From: Kalaharituber pfeilii
Taxonomy: Eukaryota; Ascomycota; Pezizomycetes; Pezizales; Pezizaceae
Reading direction: 5' to 3'
DNA: 64,000 nt
NCBI GenBank assembly: GCA_015179045.1
Contig: WHUZ01000003.1
Coordinates: 1,550,001-1,614,000, forward strand
The stretch's first letter is position 1, and every line of letters begins with the position of its first letter. This document shows, piece after piece, positions 10,462 through 22,368 of this stretch. The position numbers were made by a program, and so were the translations under genes. Under the pieces are notes generated by a model, which made no database searches, had not been told where the DNA came from, and worked only from the letters and a program-made list of their open reading frames with translations.

Positions 10462-13400
10462 TGCATACTTGGTATCATAGCCAGTCTCAAACCAAAACAT
10501 AAACAGCGGGTGGGAAGGGGAGAGTGCGAGCTTGAAAAGTAAATTGGTTGGAGAAGTGGAGCACGTTCCCTAGCATTTCCTAATAGTCGTTCCCAGTTCC
10601 GATATGATGGTGTACTCTCCGATACTCTCTTAAGGTGCACGAATGATATACGGTAGTCTCGCGTGGATTGCGCCTCTTACGGTGTGGCGGTAAACACGTT
10701 GGCCATGAACTGGCATTGCCACTTTTGTCCACATCTGGAAGTTGGCTGGGTGAGGATACTGAGGGATTGCGTGTTAGCTTTGTGGTTAAAGTGAGCGACC
10801 CAGCTTAAGTGGCGCTGTTATCAACGAACAACTCTCAGCCCGCAGTTCCACCTAAGGTAAGATCAGGCCACTTACTGCTGCGTCGTTCACTTCTCAGTTG
10901 TGAAACAAGCATTCACTTTTCGTAGCCCTGACCATGAGGTTCTTGCAGACGCATTATATACTCTAAATCTTGCCTTGCTTATGATTTAATAAGCACACTT
11001 TGTAGCTCGGTTGCATTACTACTTGGGGAGGTACCCTCTTTGAGGAGTCCTTGATAGCTGTAACTGTAACAGGCAACCCCAAGATCAGAGTACAATTGAC
11101 GACGTCCATATAATTCGGTGTCGATGAACTCACGTTACTGCCGACTGCGTAATGAGGATTTTCTTTGATTTGTAATTAGGCGGGTAGGCAATACAATAGT
11201 GATTTATTGATACAGTTACACTTGGATGCAAAATCTGCAAAGGAGTTGTTCATAAAGCTGAGAACAACCTGCATACATTGTCAGGTGCAATTTATCTGGA
11301 GGCTAAGGAGTGCTTTAGGATTGGACACTGCTTTGACTGCCAGACGTGACCTTGCTAATCCGTTGACTTAGACACTGGAATATAACCACGCATTCTATCA
11401 CCAATAGTCAGTCTTGAATCAGCACCATATTTAGGGACGATCAACGAAGGGAGTTGCAACATGCATACAAGAAGGTGCCACAGAAAACTCTGGCAACCCG
11501 TCCTCAAATGATTCGATAGAAGGACCAAACCGACGCAGCTGGAGATCGTGCAATATATCCGGAAAGATCAAACCTTGTTGGTGCAAGAGGCTAGAGTGAC
11601 AGCATCAGGCTCACTTGAAAGGCTGCAATCAGAAGCACGTACATACCCTATCAAGTTCAGGAAATTTAGTACTTACAGGAGCACCTGAGATAATGTGTAA
11701 GGCAAGTACAGACGGTGAATTTTGCATGTCACTCTTCGTCTCGGGTGGTTGGTGGGACATTAGGGTCGAAGGCTTCCAACAGGACATGTCAAGTCCAGCC
11801 ACGTGCTGTACTGTAGCGGCGTCAAATTGTGAGGGGAGAGTTGAGGGTAAAGCTGGTGATTGGATATCGCTGTCACTACCGCAATCGGAAAGACAGTGTC
11901 AGGTGGTTAGGTGTGCCGAGACACGCATGGTTAGTTGTGATGAAAGCCACACAACAACGCATTTGCAGCCAGCAGTCCGTCTCCTACATCTTACCTGGTG
12001 CGCTTAACTGTATGTGGTTGGGTTCCCGTATCCTTTGTGCTGTAAACAGTCCAGGGTCTTGGAGGCTGTTTGAACTTAGCAGAAAATCTCACATATGATA
12101 CTTCCAGGTACTTGGATGTTTGTAATCCAATTCTCAAGGATAGCATTATACGATACCTCATTTTCTAGATTTTGTACAGAAGCTATAACTGCATATAAAA
12201 GTCTGTATTACCCTCATCAATGGAGACAGGGCGTGATATATGAGCCAGGGTTACAAAATGTGGAGGTCCATATTCACAGGATTAGTGCTCTATGGAAGGA
12301 GACCCGAATTAAATGTGGTTTTACAGTAGGATGGCATATAATAGACAACAGATTTACAGGTACAATTGACATAGTCGGTGAGTTTGCCGCAGTACAACAA
12401 GCTTACGTGTACAAGGTTCACTTCTAGACGTCTGGCGTAAGTTCACGTAGGATGCATTTATGGGGGGTATCTAGAGTAGTGCCAGTATATTAGCGTAGCT
12501 ATAATACAGCACTGCCACAGGGTTGATGTAGGATACATAGAGAATCTCGAGTCATGCACTTTTTCATAACTAATATTTTTCGATCAAATTTGAGCAGCTA
12601 CACTATTCGCCTGTAGTCTAATGACACACTTCCACAAATATACCGCATAAATTAATCTAGGTATACATACATACAGATATGGAACAAGATATGTGAGTCA
12701 AATAGTCAAGTAAGGTACATTCGTAAGACTATCTCTGAGACTGACTACAATGTGTGCTGTCATTCCTGAAAGGTCCACATGCCGACATGACCTAGCCTCG
12801 TTCCCAAACCTGACCAGTTCTCCAACTGATATACAGGAACGCACAATCCATAAATAAGTTATTACAAATAACAAGATAAGATCAACTCACTGAGAAATAT
12901 TTTTGAAATACACAAATGTAATCCATGATACCAGAACCCCGTTATCAACCCAAGTCAATATAATAGATATACTGTACTGAAGGACACCCCCACTGCAGCA
13001 GAAATCTGATTGGAGGACTAAGGAAAATCCGACGCACAAGAGCTGGGACAACCTAATGTTAAGCTTAGCAAGGTGCTCTATTATTGGCAAGGCATACTTT
13101 AAGGATATTGAAGAATTCGCATGCTGAAGTAGGACTAGTCAATGGCGCGTGGTGATAATGTCATATCGTACATCAGGGGTTCGTTCCGGAACCAATATGT
13201 TCACCAAATTGTTCCATTAAAGTAGTGGTTGATGTATTAAGTAGGCATCCACCGTCCTGGTGAATACCCCGAGAACAAAGCATAACTCTCGCCTTCAAGA
13301 GCGTATTTCGTCACTCATACAGTAGCGAATTTAGATGTATGTTGTTTTTCGATGACCTCCATCTCTTACTTGCTGATTATGCATGTACCGGGCATCCATT

Positions 13401-15808
13401 AGTACTCCAAAGGCCGATTCGATCGCTGGTTCGGTATCAATTCGTGGCATCAGTGCACTGTCCAACGCATTGGCTTAGCTGGAAGGTAGACGTGTCGCGA
13501 GATTCTGGAGCAAAGGTGCATCATATTGGGAGAGGAAAATGAGGCAGCATGGTGGTATGAAGCAGGTAGGATAGAGTCTGTATGGAAAGGGAGCTCGAGG
13601 AGACAAAGAAGTAGAAATGGCAGTATATGATGGAGAATAGTTATTTTTAGCAGCTAGCGGAAGAAACTGTGGAGGAGTCTGTGAGTGGGGATGTGCTACG
13701 AGAGGAGGTTTGCGAGGATGAGGAGATTGAAGGGTAGGTGTGGCGTGGATCAGGGTAAGTGAGTTTTTCACGGTTGGGCCCTTTTCTTTCCTGTTGACAT
13801 CCAACATAGGGTGCTGCATTCTCACCTTTTGATTTCAAGAATGCAAAGCATTGTCATATTGTTTCTCGTTGATATCCTGTTTCCTGCGTTTAATCTGTTG
13901 ATATCATGTTTTTTTATGCAAATCTGTTGTCTGTTGACTGAATTATTAGGTCACGGCACCCGACCCTGTGAAGCCCAAGGGCTGAACGCCGAGGTTAGTG
14001 AATTGTTTGAATTGTTATTTCCTACTGAGTCTTAGGTAATTTTGATTTTGTGATTAGGGGACTGGTCGACTACTTTTGTGAGAAGGGATGGATGTAAGAA
14101 GCGCAGGTACACCACACTTAGGAGTGGCTGTATGAGGGTAATTGGTGAGCCTCTGAAGTCCCAACGCGAGTGAGAATTGTCAATGTTACTTTGCATCCCA
14201 CATCACACCGCACGTTACACACTTTTCCTTCTCTTCGTACGCACTTCTTTGCATTCTCATTCTACTTTCTACATGATTTATCCCCTTTATGTTTCCGCTG
14301 TTTTAGGTGTACAATAGTCAATAATAAGAGTCGAGTTTACACTATTCATCCAGCTATTCACCACTCGTTCTCTTCAACTTCGTTCTTCCGCGTGGCTCCC
14401 AGCGAAGAACTCAGTGTACTGAGCTGGCATGAGACTAGCCGTCAACTGCGCTGTTGACTCCGCACAACGTAGATTAGTAAGTAACACGCAACATAGTCGC
14501 CAATTGGACCTGGGATGTCTCGAAGCAGAAGCAACATCCGCTCGGTGACAGCGGCTGGGGAGGCTGAGAAGGTCGCTGTGAGCTGTGTAGCAGAAGTCGA
14601 TGTATAGCCTGGGACACATACTCGGGCACTCCCGTCGAGAAACAGCCTTCTGGTTTCTATTGGTAGTATACTCTTATAAAAGTATACTACTACTTGCAGT
14701 TAAGTATATGTATTTCAAAGATTGCACCATATATATATATAACATTAAAAAAAGTTTATACTCAAAATATCTTGAATCTTGAATGCTACTTCAAGAAATA
14801 TCCTATAAGTAATTTTGATACTGGATAGATCATGGAAAATCAAACGTCGCAACTGACTCTTATATAAGAAAATATTTGCAGATAACTATGCACTACATAA
14901 TCCATATATAAGCATTTATAATCTTGCCCTGCACTTCATAATGTACTTATTGGTATCTATAAATCCCTGCTTGCACCACGAAGTTTCATGCCCACTACAC
15001 CACGATGAATACCGATGTCTTCCAGGGTAGTATCTGAAAGTACTGCTTATCACAAACTTGCAGCAGGCTGACTTGGCGATCGAGAAATTCACTAAACCCA
15101 CATCCAAGGGAGAGAAAAATCCATAGTCTGGGAGTTTAATTGGTCTCGGGTTTAATACCAAGGTTTGACCGTAGACATCCCTTTTAGTCACTTCAAAGAT
15201 ATTGAGTCCTCTGCTAAATACAGTAATTCTTGGGTATGACCTATGCAGGCTGTTTGGCACTTCAACGGTGAGAGGGGCGGGCTATCCTTTTTTTGCTCGG
15301 TGGGAATTATCTTGGATAGAAATTAAAATTGTTGGCTATGGTACTGGGCCCATACCTTCGTCGCACCAAAAGTTGGTTACTTATACCACCTGTGGCAAAG
15401 ACCAGTGGAGATGCTGAGCACTTAGTACATTGGGAGGTGTTGCTTAACTGAGACCAACTTTAACCGGGACACAACCATTCGCGAGAAATTCTTTGCGGGA
15501 GCCGCAATAAGTTTTGGCATGGGAGGCAGCAATAGAGACAAACAAACAGGTTTAGAGTAGATACTACAGTACGTTTGGTGATGCACAGGGCATTCGAGAA
15601 AGGTAACATTAAAGATGGGAATGAGAATATTCAAAATTGCGGGAGGCACAACACAGAGAGAAGTCTGTCATGCGAGGAAAAAGCATAAGAATTGTGATGG
15701 ACGTGAGTATAGAAAGGTTAGAGGAGTATGGACTCATGAGAGAAGTATAGGTTTACACAGATTCGAGGCAGAAAGCCACTAAACAGATCTTGAAAAGGCT
15801 GAGAATGA
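10462..15808. other. gene-free spacer
   Basis: I see no recognisable gene. Frames at 11615-12007 (130 codons, +) and 12095-12427 (110 codons, +) have no family resemblance that I can detect and no splice-linked neighbours. They could be remnants of decayed elements. The rest is AT-rich unique-looking sequence. Confidence 0.5.
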
Positions 15809-15810
15809 TA

Positions 15811-16735
15811 TGGTGGAGTGCACCAGTAAGGGACTACCCGCGACCAAAATACTGAACCGGAACTTGCAACTCTATTCCATCACCCAACCACATCTGATTA
15901 AAAGTTAAACAATGTAGGCATGTACTATTTCGCTTGCTCTACAACTCTTCATTGTCCAAACAAAAAAAATTTAATGTGGTGTTGAGAAATAGCAGATTAA
16001 AAAATTTGTACTTTGTATGGAAGGCCTTTTAATTGTTACATGCCAAGATTGCCAAGATTGCAGAATTAGTACTAGTGCAGAAAGAAAAATTACTATATAG
16101 AGAAAAGATCTACTCAACTCTTCGATGACTCTTATATACACGTTGTGTAAACTCATCAGTACCATATCTACAACCATCTCGATAAGCCTCCATAGTACGT
16201 AAACACTTATAAAAGAAGCGATTAATAGTAACATCTGGAACAGAACTAAGATCTTTAGGAATTGTTAATCGTAAAGCATCACACAATTATTACGAGTATA
16301 ACGTTTTACTGCTGCCCAAAAAAATTCAATAAAATTCAACTCACAATGAAAACGAGGATAAAATAATACTAAATGACCACGAGCTTCTATCTCCTCCTGT
16401 AAACGTCCTTTTTGTTCCAAAAAGTCACGCTGCATTCCTAAACATCGGCGTGCACAGCAATCACGAGATTCAGAAGGACACTTATCTGAGCAATCTAAGC
16501 ACATACCCTGTTGCCAAAGTCCACGTTCTTTTAGTACTTCTCGAATTCCTTTTGGTTGATTTTGCCATTGTGGATTAGGATGATCAGAGGGAAAAACCAT
16601 AGGTTGAGGGCGTTGTTTATTGCGAATAAATCCTTCTCCCATTCGTGGTTGTTTACCTCCGGGTCAGGAATTTTGGTGTATTAGTCAGCAGGCGGCCGAA
16701 TGCCACAGGTGGTCCCTTACTGGTGCACTCCACCA
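15811..16735 (-). mobile_element. TIR DNA transposon, 925 bp, internally deleted
   Basis: A perfect 24-bp inverted repeat (beginning TGGTGGAGTGCACCAGTAAG) lies at 15811-15834 and, complemented, at 16712-16735. Both ends are flanked by TA (15809-15810 and 16736-16737), the expected target duplication of the IS630/Tc1/mariner superfamily. Between the ends sits the C-terminal part of a DDE transposase on the minus strand, which supports the TIR call. Only about 70 bp separates the transposase remnant from the right end, so the 5' (N-terminal) part of the gene has been lost by internal deletion. The element is presumably not autonomous. Confidence 0.85.
16110..16663 (-). pseudogene. DDE transposase fragment (C-terminal part, frameshifted)
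   Basis: The frame opens right after an in-frame stop (16664-16666) with PGGKQPRMGEG, then carries PKGIREVLKERGLW, CARRCLGMQRDFLEQKG and the catalytic-end block FYPRFHCELNFIEFFW, where LNFIE carries the final acidic residue of the DDE/D triad. At about 16268 the frame ends early (NNCVMLYD). Ignoring an apparent extra GT dinucleotide, the neighbouring frame continues LRLTIPKDLSSVPDV...YRDGCRYGTDEF...YKSHRRVE and stops at 16110. That tail is characteristic of a fungal DDE transposase group whose copies typically end near YKSHRR. The N-terminal region with the first catalytic Asp residues is absent. The gene is dead: truncated and frameshifted. It lies wholly inside the TIRs at 15811-16735. Confidence 0.8.
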
Positions 16736-16737
16736 TA

Positions 16738-17887
16738 GCAATTCAAGCTACCGATCTCACCTTGCACCTGGAAGATGCTCCTTTCTATTTAATGCCTTCA
16801 CTCCGTGGCTGCATCCTACAGATTCTTCATTGCCAGCGATATAAAATATGCTGCGGATCTATATAACAGCCTTCAAATATATTTATCTTAGAGTGAGGCT
16901 AACTTACTTGACGTCGGGACAAGGGCTATGGATATGGTAATTGTAACACTGCCTCGGTGCTGAGACTGGAATGAAAGGAGAGGAAAATTATAACCATGCG
17001 CAGACTCAGAGGCATTGAGTTCTAGGGGAGATACAAAGTCACATTAGAAAGTTGACTCGGGTTGACCTCTTGACCTCCACACACAAATACTAGCAGGACC
17101 CCTTGTCGTCCTCCTCCCTAGCCACGAGGCAGGTGGCTAAGCCTTTTGAAAACAAAAGAGGTATGTTTAAACAGAGTTTGCGAACTCAAGCTGGCAGAGC
17201 ACTATGTATTGCATAGCGTAAAAATGCGGTGACAGGGCCTGCCAGATTTTGCTGGCCTCATTCACAGGGGAGCAACCAGACTAGACGGGGGGCCTTCCAA
17301 GGGTCCCCAGTTAATTACTGGGTCTCCCAGTCCAGTGGCGCACTCCCCGGTTTTGACTCCAGCTTGATTTTTGCAACCAAATTACTACAGTACTTAGTAC
17401 ATGACGAAATAACCAAATAAATAGGTTTTTGTAGCCTTTCTCCTTTCCTACATGTGCTGGTAACAAGGATTTGGCTAGGACTTGGCACGATTTGACTGGC
17501 TGGAAAAAAATTAGTGATATTTTGCTATGAATAGGGTACCAGACGATCAATTAGTTAGAGAACATGGGTAGTTATGAGAGACATGGATAATTAATATATA
17601 TATTCCACAGATACTCCCAATGATCCGAAAATATACGTCTACAGTATGCAAGCAGCTGTTCCTGTTAAAATACACATATTGTTCTTTTGTTCGCAAATAC
17701 TTATACCAAAATCATGCACTTCTACTATGGCTACATCTGAACTCTGATCAGGCCGTCACCACTCATACGTACAGTCTTCGAGCCTGAGATATCCAAGCCC
17801 ATTAACAATATGCGTCACTCTCTTGTATGGTCAATATTCATTTGAAATTTAATTACAAGAGAAGTTGCTGACGGCTTTGTCTTGCAG
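16738..17887. other. spacer upstream of the hydrolase pseudogene
   Basis: I see no gene. The 10-mer AACCAGACTA, repeated elsewhere in the window, occurs at 17274-17283. The last bases (CTTGCAG, ending 17887) look like a 3' splice site, so an upstream exon of the hydrolase relic may lie here, but I cannot place it. Confidence 0.4.
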
Positions 17888-18946
17888 ATAAGAAGGTTTA
17901 GGCGGTCGTCTACACCAGAGCATATTAGCATTCTGCCGCAAAAAAATCACTTTGGGTTCACGACGCATGCAAATCCGGTCAATCCTGAGGTGGATATTAT
18001 TTTTGTTCACGGTGTTGATGGTGGCTCCTTCACAAGTTGGACTAGAAATGAGGATCCTCGTCTATATTGGCCAAGAGAATGGCTTCCAAAAGAATTGGAA
18101 CTCTCAAGAGCGAGGATTCATACGTATGGGTATAATCTTGCTCCCAAACGAGATTATAGTTCAGAGTGCGAGTTTGCAAGCCAGTTCCTCACTGAACTCA
18201 TATGCTCTCCTCTCTGGTTTGGCACAGTAAGTTTTTGTCTTCTGTCGTAGTCAGATAGATATAGCTACTGACATGAAGTAATCAGCTTCCCATTATTCTT
18301 GTTGGGCACTCAACTGGCGGTATGATTATCAAAAGGGTCTGTGGTTATCTATTAGCATTTCTAGAGTGAATACGTGCTAAAAAAGGAATCTTGTTATTAG
18401 GCATACACGATAGCAAAATCTAGCCACCTGTATAAACGCCCATGTCAAGCCATCCAGTCTATCATATTCATATCGACACCACATGTTCCATTGGACTTAG
18501 CGTCTTTCAAGAAATGGAAAAAGATTAATCCTTGTTTGACAACAAAACCAGCAATGGACTATGCAATTGAGCGTCTGAGTTCCCAGTTTCAAACAGTAGA
18601 TCGTAATATCAGAATATTTAGCTTTGTTGAGGCTAAGCCAACATCAATAGGACGTGGCCGAAGAAGAGTGATGATTTGCTCAAGACGAAACTGCGTCGTG
18701 GGACTACCCAGAGAGATTGTGGTTCCAGTCGTTGCATCACACAAATCAATGACGAAGTTCAAATCTCCGAACGACGCCAATTATGCAACATTCTATCGTC
18801 ACCTTCTCGCTGCGCTTCGGGAAATCAGAGAAGTCAATCGGACTCCATTAACTCCTCCACCAGCATACACACCATATTGGGTAAGTCCAGCAGAATATCA
18901 GTGGACGCGAAGGCCCTACAAAATACAAAGGCGAGCCACTTGGTGA
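17888..18946 (+). pseudogene. alpha/beta-hydrolase (DUF676-like) pseudogene, copy 1
   Basis: This is a degenerate paralogue of the gene at 20325-22368. Exon A (17888-18226) follows a CTTGCAG acceptor and encodes VDIIFVHGVDGGSFTSW, the oxyanion-hole region, then WLPKEL and RIHTYGYN. A GTAAGT...ATCAG intron (18227-18285) leads to LPIILVGHSTGGMIIKR, the GxSxG nucleophile elbow. Translation then meets TGA at 18367 and TAG at 18421. Between them IRAKKGILLLGIHDSK still aligns with AIKGMLFLGTPHRGSSHSK of the intact copy, with about eight residues missing. The C-terminal part survives as an open frame at 18491-18946, including VVGLPREIVVPVVASHKSM, which keeps the presumed catalytic His, and a Pro-rich end. 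The stops in a conserved block make a working product unlikely. No start codon could be fixed. Confidence 0.75.
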
Positions 18947-20324
18947 CAATTAAGCCTCTCCTTTTTACGACTTTCCTTTAATTCAGATTTTGGATACTAC
19001 GTTCTGCTATCTACTAGCACTTTTGGGTCTTTTTTTTTTGGTTTTGAAAGGGGGAAGGCGTTTTTACGGTGCACTATCTTGTACATGTACATTAATTTAT
19101 CTTACATACCTTTAATAATAATATCTTTCAATTGTCAAGAACATAATCGACTGGCATCAGTTTCCAAACTAGGATATGCAGTTTTATCTGAAGCGAATAT
19201 ATGTCTCTGACTACATTTTGAATGCTATGTTCGAGTTTCCCTGAAATCGAATCTAGAACTTATGTCCAAATAAAACATTACCTTAGACCACTGTTGAATA
19301 AGTATACTTCAGACAGCCTGTCATCTTTTGCTAAGTGTAACTCGGTGTAGCGCTGCAGTCGCCACGATCAGGCCAACTTGCATTTAGTAGGTGGCTGGTG
19401 AAGTCATGATTGATTAAGAGCTGTTGCTCCATTCAGAGTGATCCTTTCCTCACATGGCAGGCCGGTTCATGCGGCGGGCGGTGCAGATGTGAAGAATCTC
19501 GCATACTAACCGTACCTACTGTTATTCAATCCACGACTGCCTAAGTAGGATGCTGGTTGTGGCTACAATACCTAAATTTGCAGCCTTTCCGTTCACCAGG
19601 TAAAGCTCAACATTGTTTACTGTACCGGACTTTAGCCACAACCTTTGAGGGCCATGCGCCACGCGGTTGCATAACCAATAATTCGGCCCGAGAGGGCTGG
19701 GGTTGAGACAACGAGCTACAGGTGACCCTGGCTATGATGAACCTCTTTTTAGTGATAACCTGACTATAGTGAAGGGATGGGCGAGATTCTTTTGTTTACA
19801 ACGGCGAAGAAAGTGCCCTTGCTATAGTGAAAACTGGTTATAGTGAAGAAAACCGGTTGGATTCCTGGACTTCATTATAGCTAGGGTCACCTGTATACTC
19901 GAAGACAATGGTGAGTTCTGCAGCGAGATTAACGTTTCAGTGTAACTGTAGACAAAGCAGAGCTGAAGCTGTAAGAGCCCATTGCACTGTGAAGTACCGC
20001 CACCATCCCCAACCCATGTCCACTTGACTTGGCTTAGGGCTGGGATACTTCAGGAATAAACCACGACCAGGGTCCCGGTCGACCTCCATTCCTAGCCACA
20101 ACAGAGATAGTGATGCATAGCCGCCGGAGTGCCAACGCATTTTCAACCCATGCAGGCCCCTCACTCAATTGCAGGGTATATCGTGTCGAGCTTCATCAGT
20201 TTTGTGTGAAGGAGTTCGTGTGAAATGGCTTGTCCGATCGTTGCTCCATGGAAATGGTCCTCTATTTCCTTAAGATAATTAGTAGATTTATATTTAATTT
20301 GTTCGTTCCTTTAGTACATTGGTT
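18947..20324. other. spacer between hydrolase paralogues
   Basis: This spacer contains the 175-bp MITE-like element at 19719-19893 and otherwise no recognisable feature. Short frames on both strands look random. Confidence 0.5.
19719..19893. mobile_element. MITE, 175 bp, same family as 9720-10459
   Basis: The left end is CAGGTGACCCTGGCTATGAT; the complement of the right end is CAGGTGACCCTAGCTATAAT (18 of 20 match). TA flanks both ends (19717-19718 and 19894-19895). Interior blocks such as ACTATAGTGAAGGGATGGGC and TATAGTGAAGAAAACCGGTT are shared with the 740-bp element with few changes. It therefore looks like a shorter deletion derivative of the same non-autonomous Tc1/mariner-type family. 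Confidence 0.85.
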
Positions 20325-22368
20325 ATGAAGGTAAGAACATATTTCTCTAGTAAGTAAATTCGAGGACAAGCTGACCGTTCTAAGCTACCTCGATTTTGGG
20401 CATTGGCCCTTAAAGAAGAGGCATCTAAATCCGTCAAAAAGCCGAAGCCCAAACTTCTTGAAAATCCCCTGGCCCTCACTACAGTCTATACACCTGATGA
20501 CCCTCATAAAATTGACATCATATTCACCCATGGCCTTGGTGGTGGTTCACGTAAAACCTGGTCACATGACCCTTGTGACTACAGTACCTTTTGGCCCGGA
20601 GAATGGCTGCCTCAGGAGGAAGACCTTGGATTTAAAGAGGCGAGAATACACACCTTTGGATATAATGCAAATTATAATGGCCCGGTCACGTCTTTAGCTA
20701 TTCTGGATTTCGGCAGAGATTTCATTCAGACGCTATGGGGCTCCCCGCTGAATTTTGGTGACGTATGGAGCCCTTTACGTTACGGTTTCTAGATTGCCCA
20801 TTTCTAAAGACGGTGATAGGTACCTATCATCCTCGTGGGTCATTCTATGGGAGGGCTGGTCAGTAAGAAGGTACTTATTTTCAACGTTCAGGTTGAAACT
20901 TACAGGAACTTTTGGAGCACTCGGACTAAATACTTAGCATATGGTCTTGCAGGCCTATATTCTTGCAATAAGCAATCCACAGGATTATAGCCGTATCTCG
21001 AACGCCATCAAGGGTATGCTCTTCTTGGGTACTCCTCACCGAGGTTCCTCACACAGTAAACTCCTCAACAACATTCTCAGAATGGCACCGAAGCGAGGCC
21101 CACAGCAATATGTGAACGACCTGAATATCAGCTCCATCACAATTCGAACTATCGATGAGTTGTTTAAAGGTGTTATGGATGATTTGATTCTAGCTAGTTT
21201 GTATGAGACCATTCCACTGAAAATGGGGCCAATCGAAAAGGTGCGGACATACCGATTCAGCATTTAACTCTCCCAAATTTATCTTATAATGCTAAGAGTG
21301 CTTTTTGTTTTTTTGCCCAAGCAGATGATTGTCGAACCGAAAAATGCCGTCATCGGCGTACCTACCGAGCTTGTTCGGCCTGTAGACGCAAATCATCGCA
21401 CAATATGCAAATTCAGTTCGAGACAGGACCCAAATTATATTGCAGTGCGTAATGTGCTTAGCTGGATGGTATTAAGTGTGCTGGCGGATGGGGAGCGCAA
21501 GAACTGGGTTGATCCATTAGAGATTCCGCCGTTCAGGGGCGGGAACAAGCAAGAAGAAGCAGAGGGGTCAAATGAGGGGAAGGGTAAAGAAGCAGAGGGG
21601 TCAAATGAGGGGAAGAGTAAAGAAGCAGAGGGGTCAAATGAGGGGAAGAGTAAAGAAGCAGAGGGGTCAAATGAGGGGAAGAGTAAAGAAGCAGAGGGGT
21701 CAAATGAGGGGAAGGGTAAAGAGGCAGAGGGGTCAAATGAGGGGAAGGGTAAAGAAGCAGAGGGGTCAAATGAGGGAAAGGGTAAAGAAGCAGAGGGGTC
21801 AGGTAAAGAAGCAGAGGGGTCAAATGAGGGAAAGGGTAAAGAGGCAGAGGGGTCAAATGAGGGAAAGGGTAAAGAGGCAGAGGGGTCAAATGAGGGAAAG
21901 GGTAAAGAAGCAGAGGGGTCAAATGAGGGGAAGGGTAAAGAAGCAGATAAAGGAAAAGTAGAGAGCAGAGCAGAGGTAGTGAATACCGAGGGCATAGTAA
22001 CGGGAATGGGGATGTCGACGTCGAGATCCGGTCTAACCTTAGTGCAGGCCGAGGGTAGTGAGTCAGCGCGCGCCTCATCAAGGTCGTCGTTGGTCGATGT
22101 ATCAGATACGGGAGGCGAGACTACAATAGTGTTGCCGCTGGGGGTACCAGGCCCATCTAGACACGCACATGCAGATGTTGATATGTCATCGCCGGTATCA
22201 GCTTCGTCCATATATCCGCATTCGCCATTCAAAGAAGACGTACCTGTCGGCGACTCGTTGCCTCAAAATAACCTTCCTCGCCTCACGTTTGAGGAAGAAA
22301 TGACATATGCCAAAACCATATCCTTCTGCGATGACCCCGGAACCCCAACAGCAACAGCATCATGCTAG
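20325..22368 (+). CDS. alpha/beta-hydrolase (DUF676/PGAP1-like) with 11-residue tandem-repeat tail
   Basis: Proposed exons are 20325-20330, 20385-20762, 20820-20870, 20953-21240 and 21325-22368 (588 aa, all junctions phase 0). The hydrolase domain (about 45-290) shows IDIIFTHGLGGGSRKTW (oxyanion loop), VPIILVGHSMGG with nucleophile Ser137, KGMLFLGTPHRGSSHSK, and VDANHRTICKF with the likely catalytic His265, followed by DPNYIAVRNVL. This is the serine-esterase domain that often heads fungal NLR-like proteins, but no NB-ARC or NACHT domain follows. Residues 318-445 are instead twelve copies of KEAEGSNEGKG/S (one shortened), then a Ser/Pro-rich acidic tail ends the protein. The first exon, ATGAAG before GTAAGA, is a guess forced by an upstream in-frame stop, so the start is the weakest part. 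The substrate is unknown; a lipid or ester is likely. Immune-like or heterokaryon-incompatibility roles are only an inference from the domain. Confidence 0.7.
21553..21936 (+). repeat. 33-bp minisatellite, 11 full units plus one 21-bp unit
   Basis: Each 33-bp unit encodes KEAEGSNEGKG or KEAEGSNEGKS. Units 2-4 end in Ser, the others in Gly; unit 1 starts EE in place of KE. Unit 8 lacks 12 bp and reads KEAEGSG. The unit length is a multiple of three, so copy-number change keeps the hydrolase frame open. The antisense strand is also stop-free across the array in two frames (21435-22232 and 21533-22081), which I regard as a by-product of composition and periodicity. Confidence 0.95.

Noticed and set aside
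12095..12427. 110-codon plus-strand frame
   Set aside because: Unrecognised and isolated; could be a decayed element but nothing supports a call.
21435..22232. 265-codon antisense frame across the minisatellite (and a 182-codon one)
   Set aside because: Openness follows from the 33-bp period and composition; the plus-strand frame is joined to a conserved hydrolase domain.
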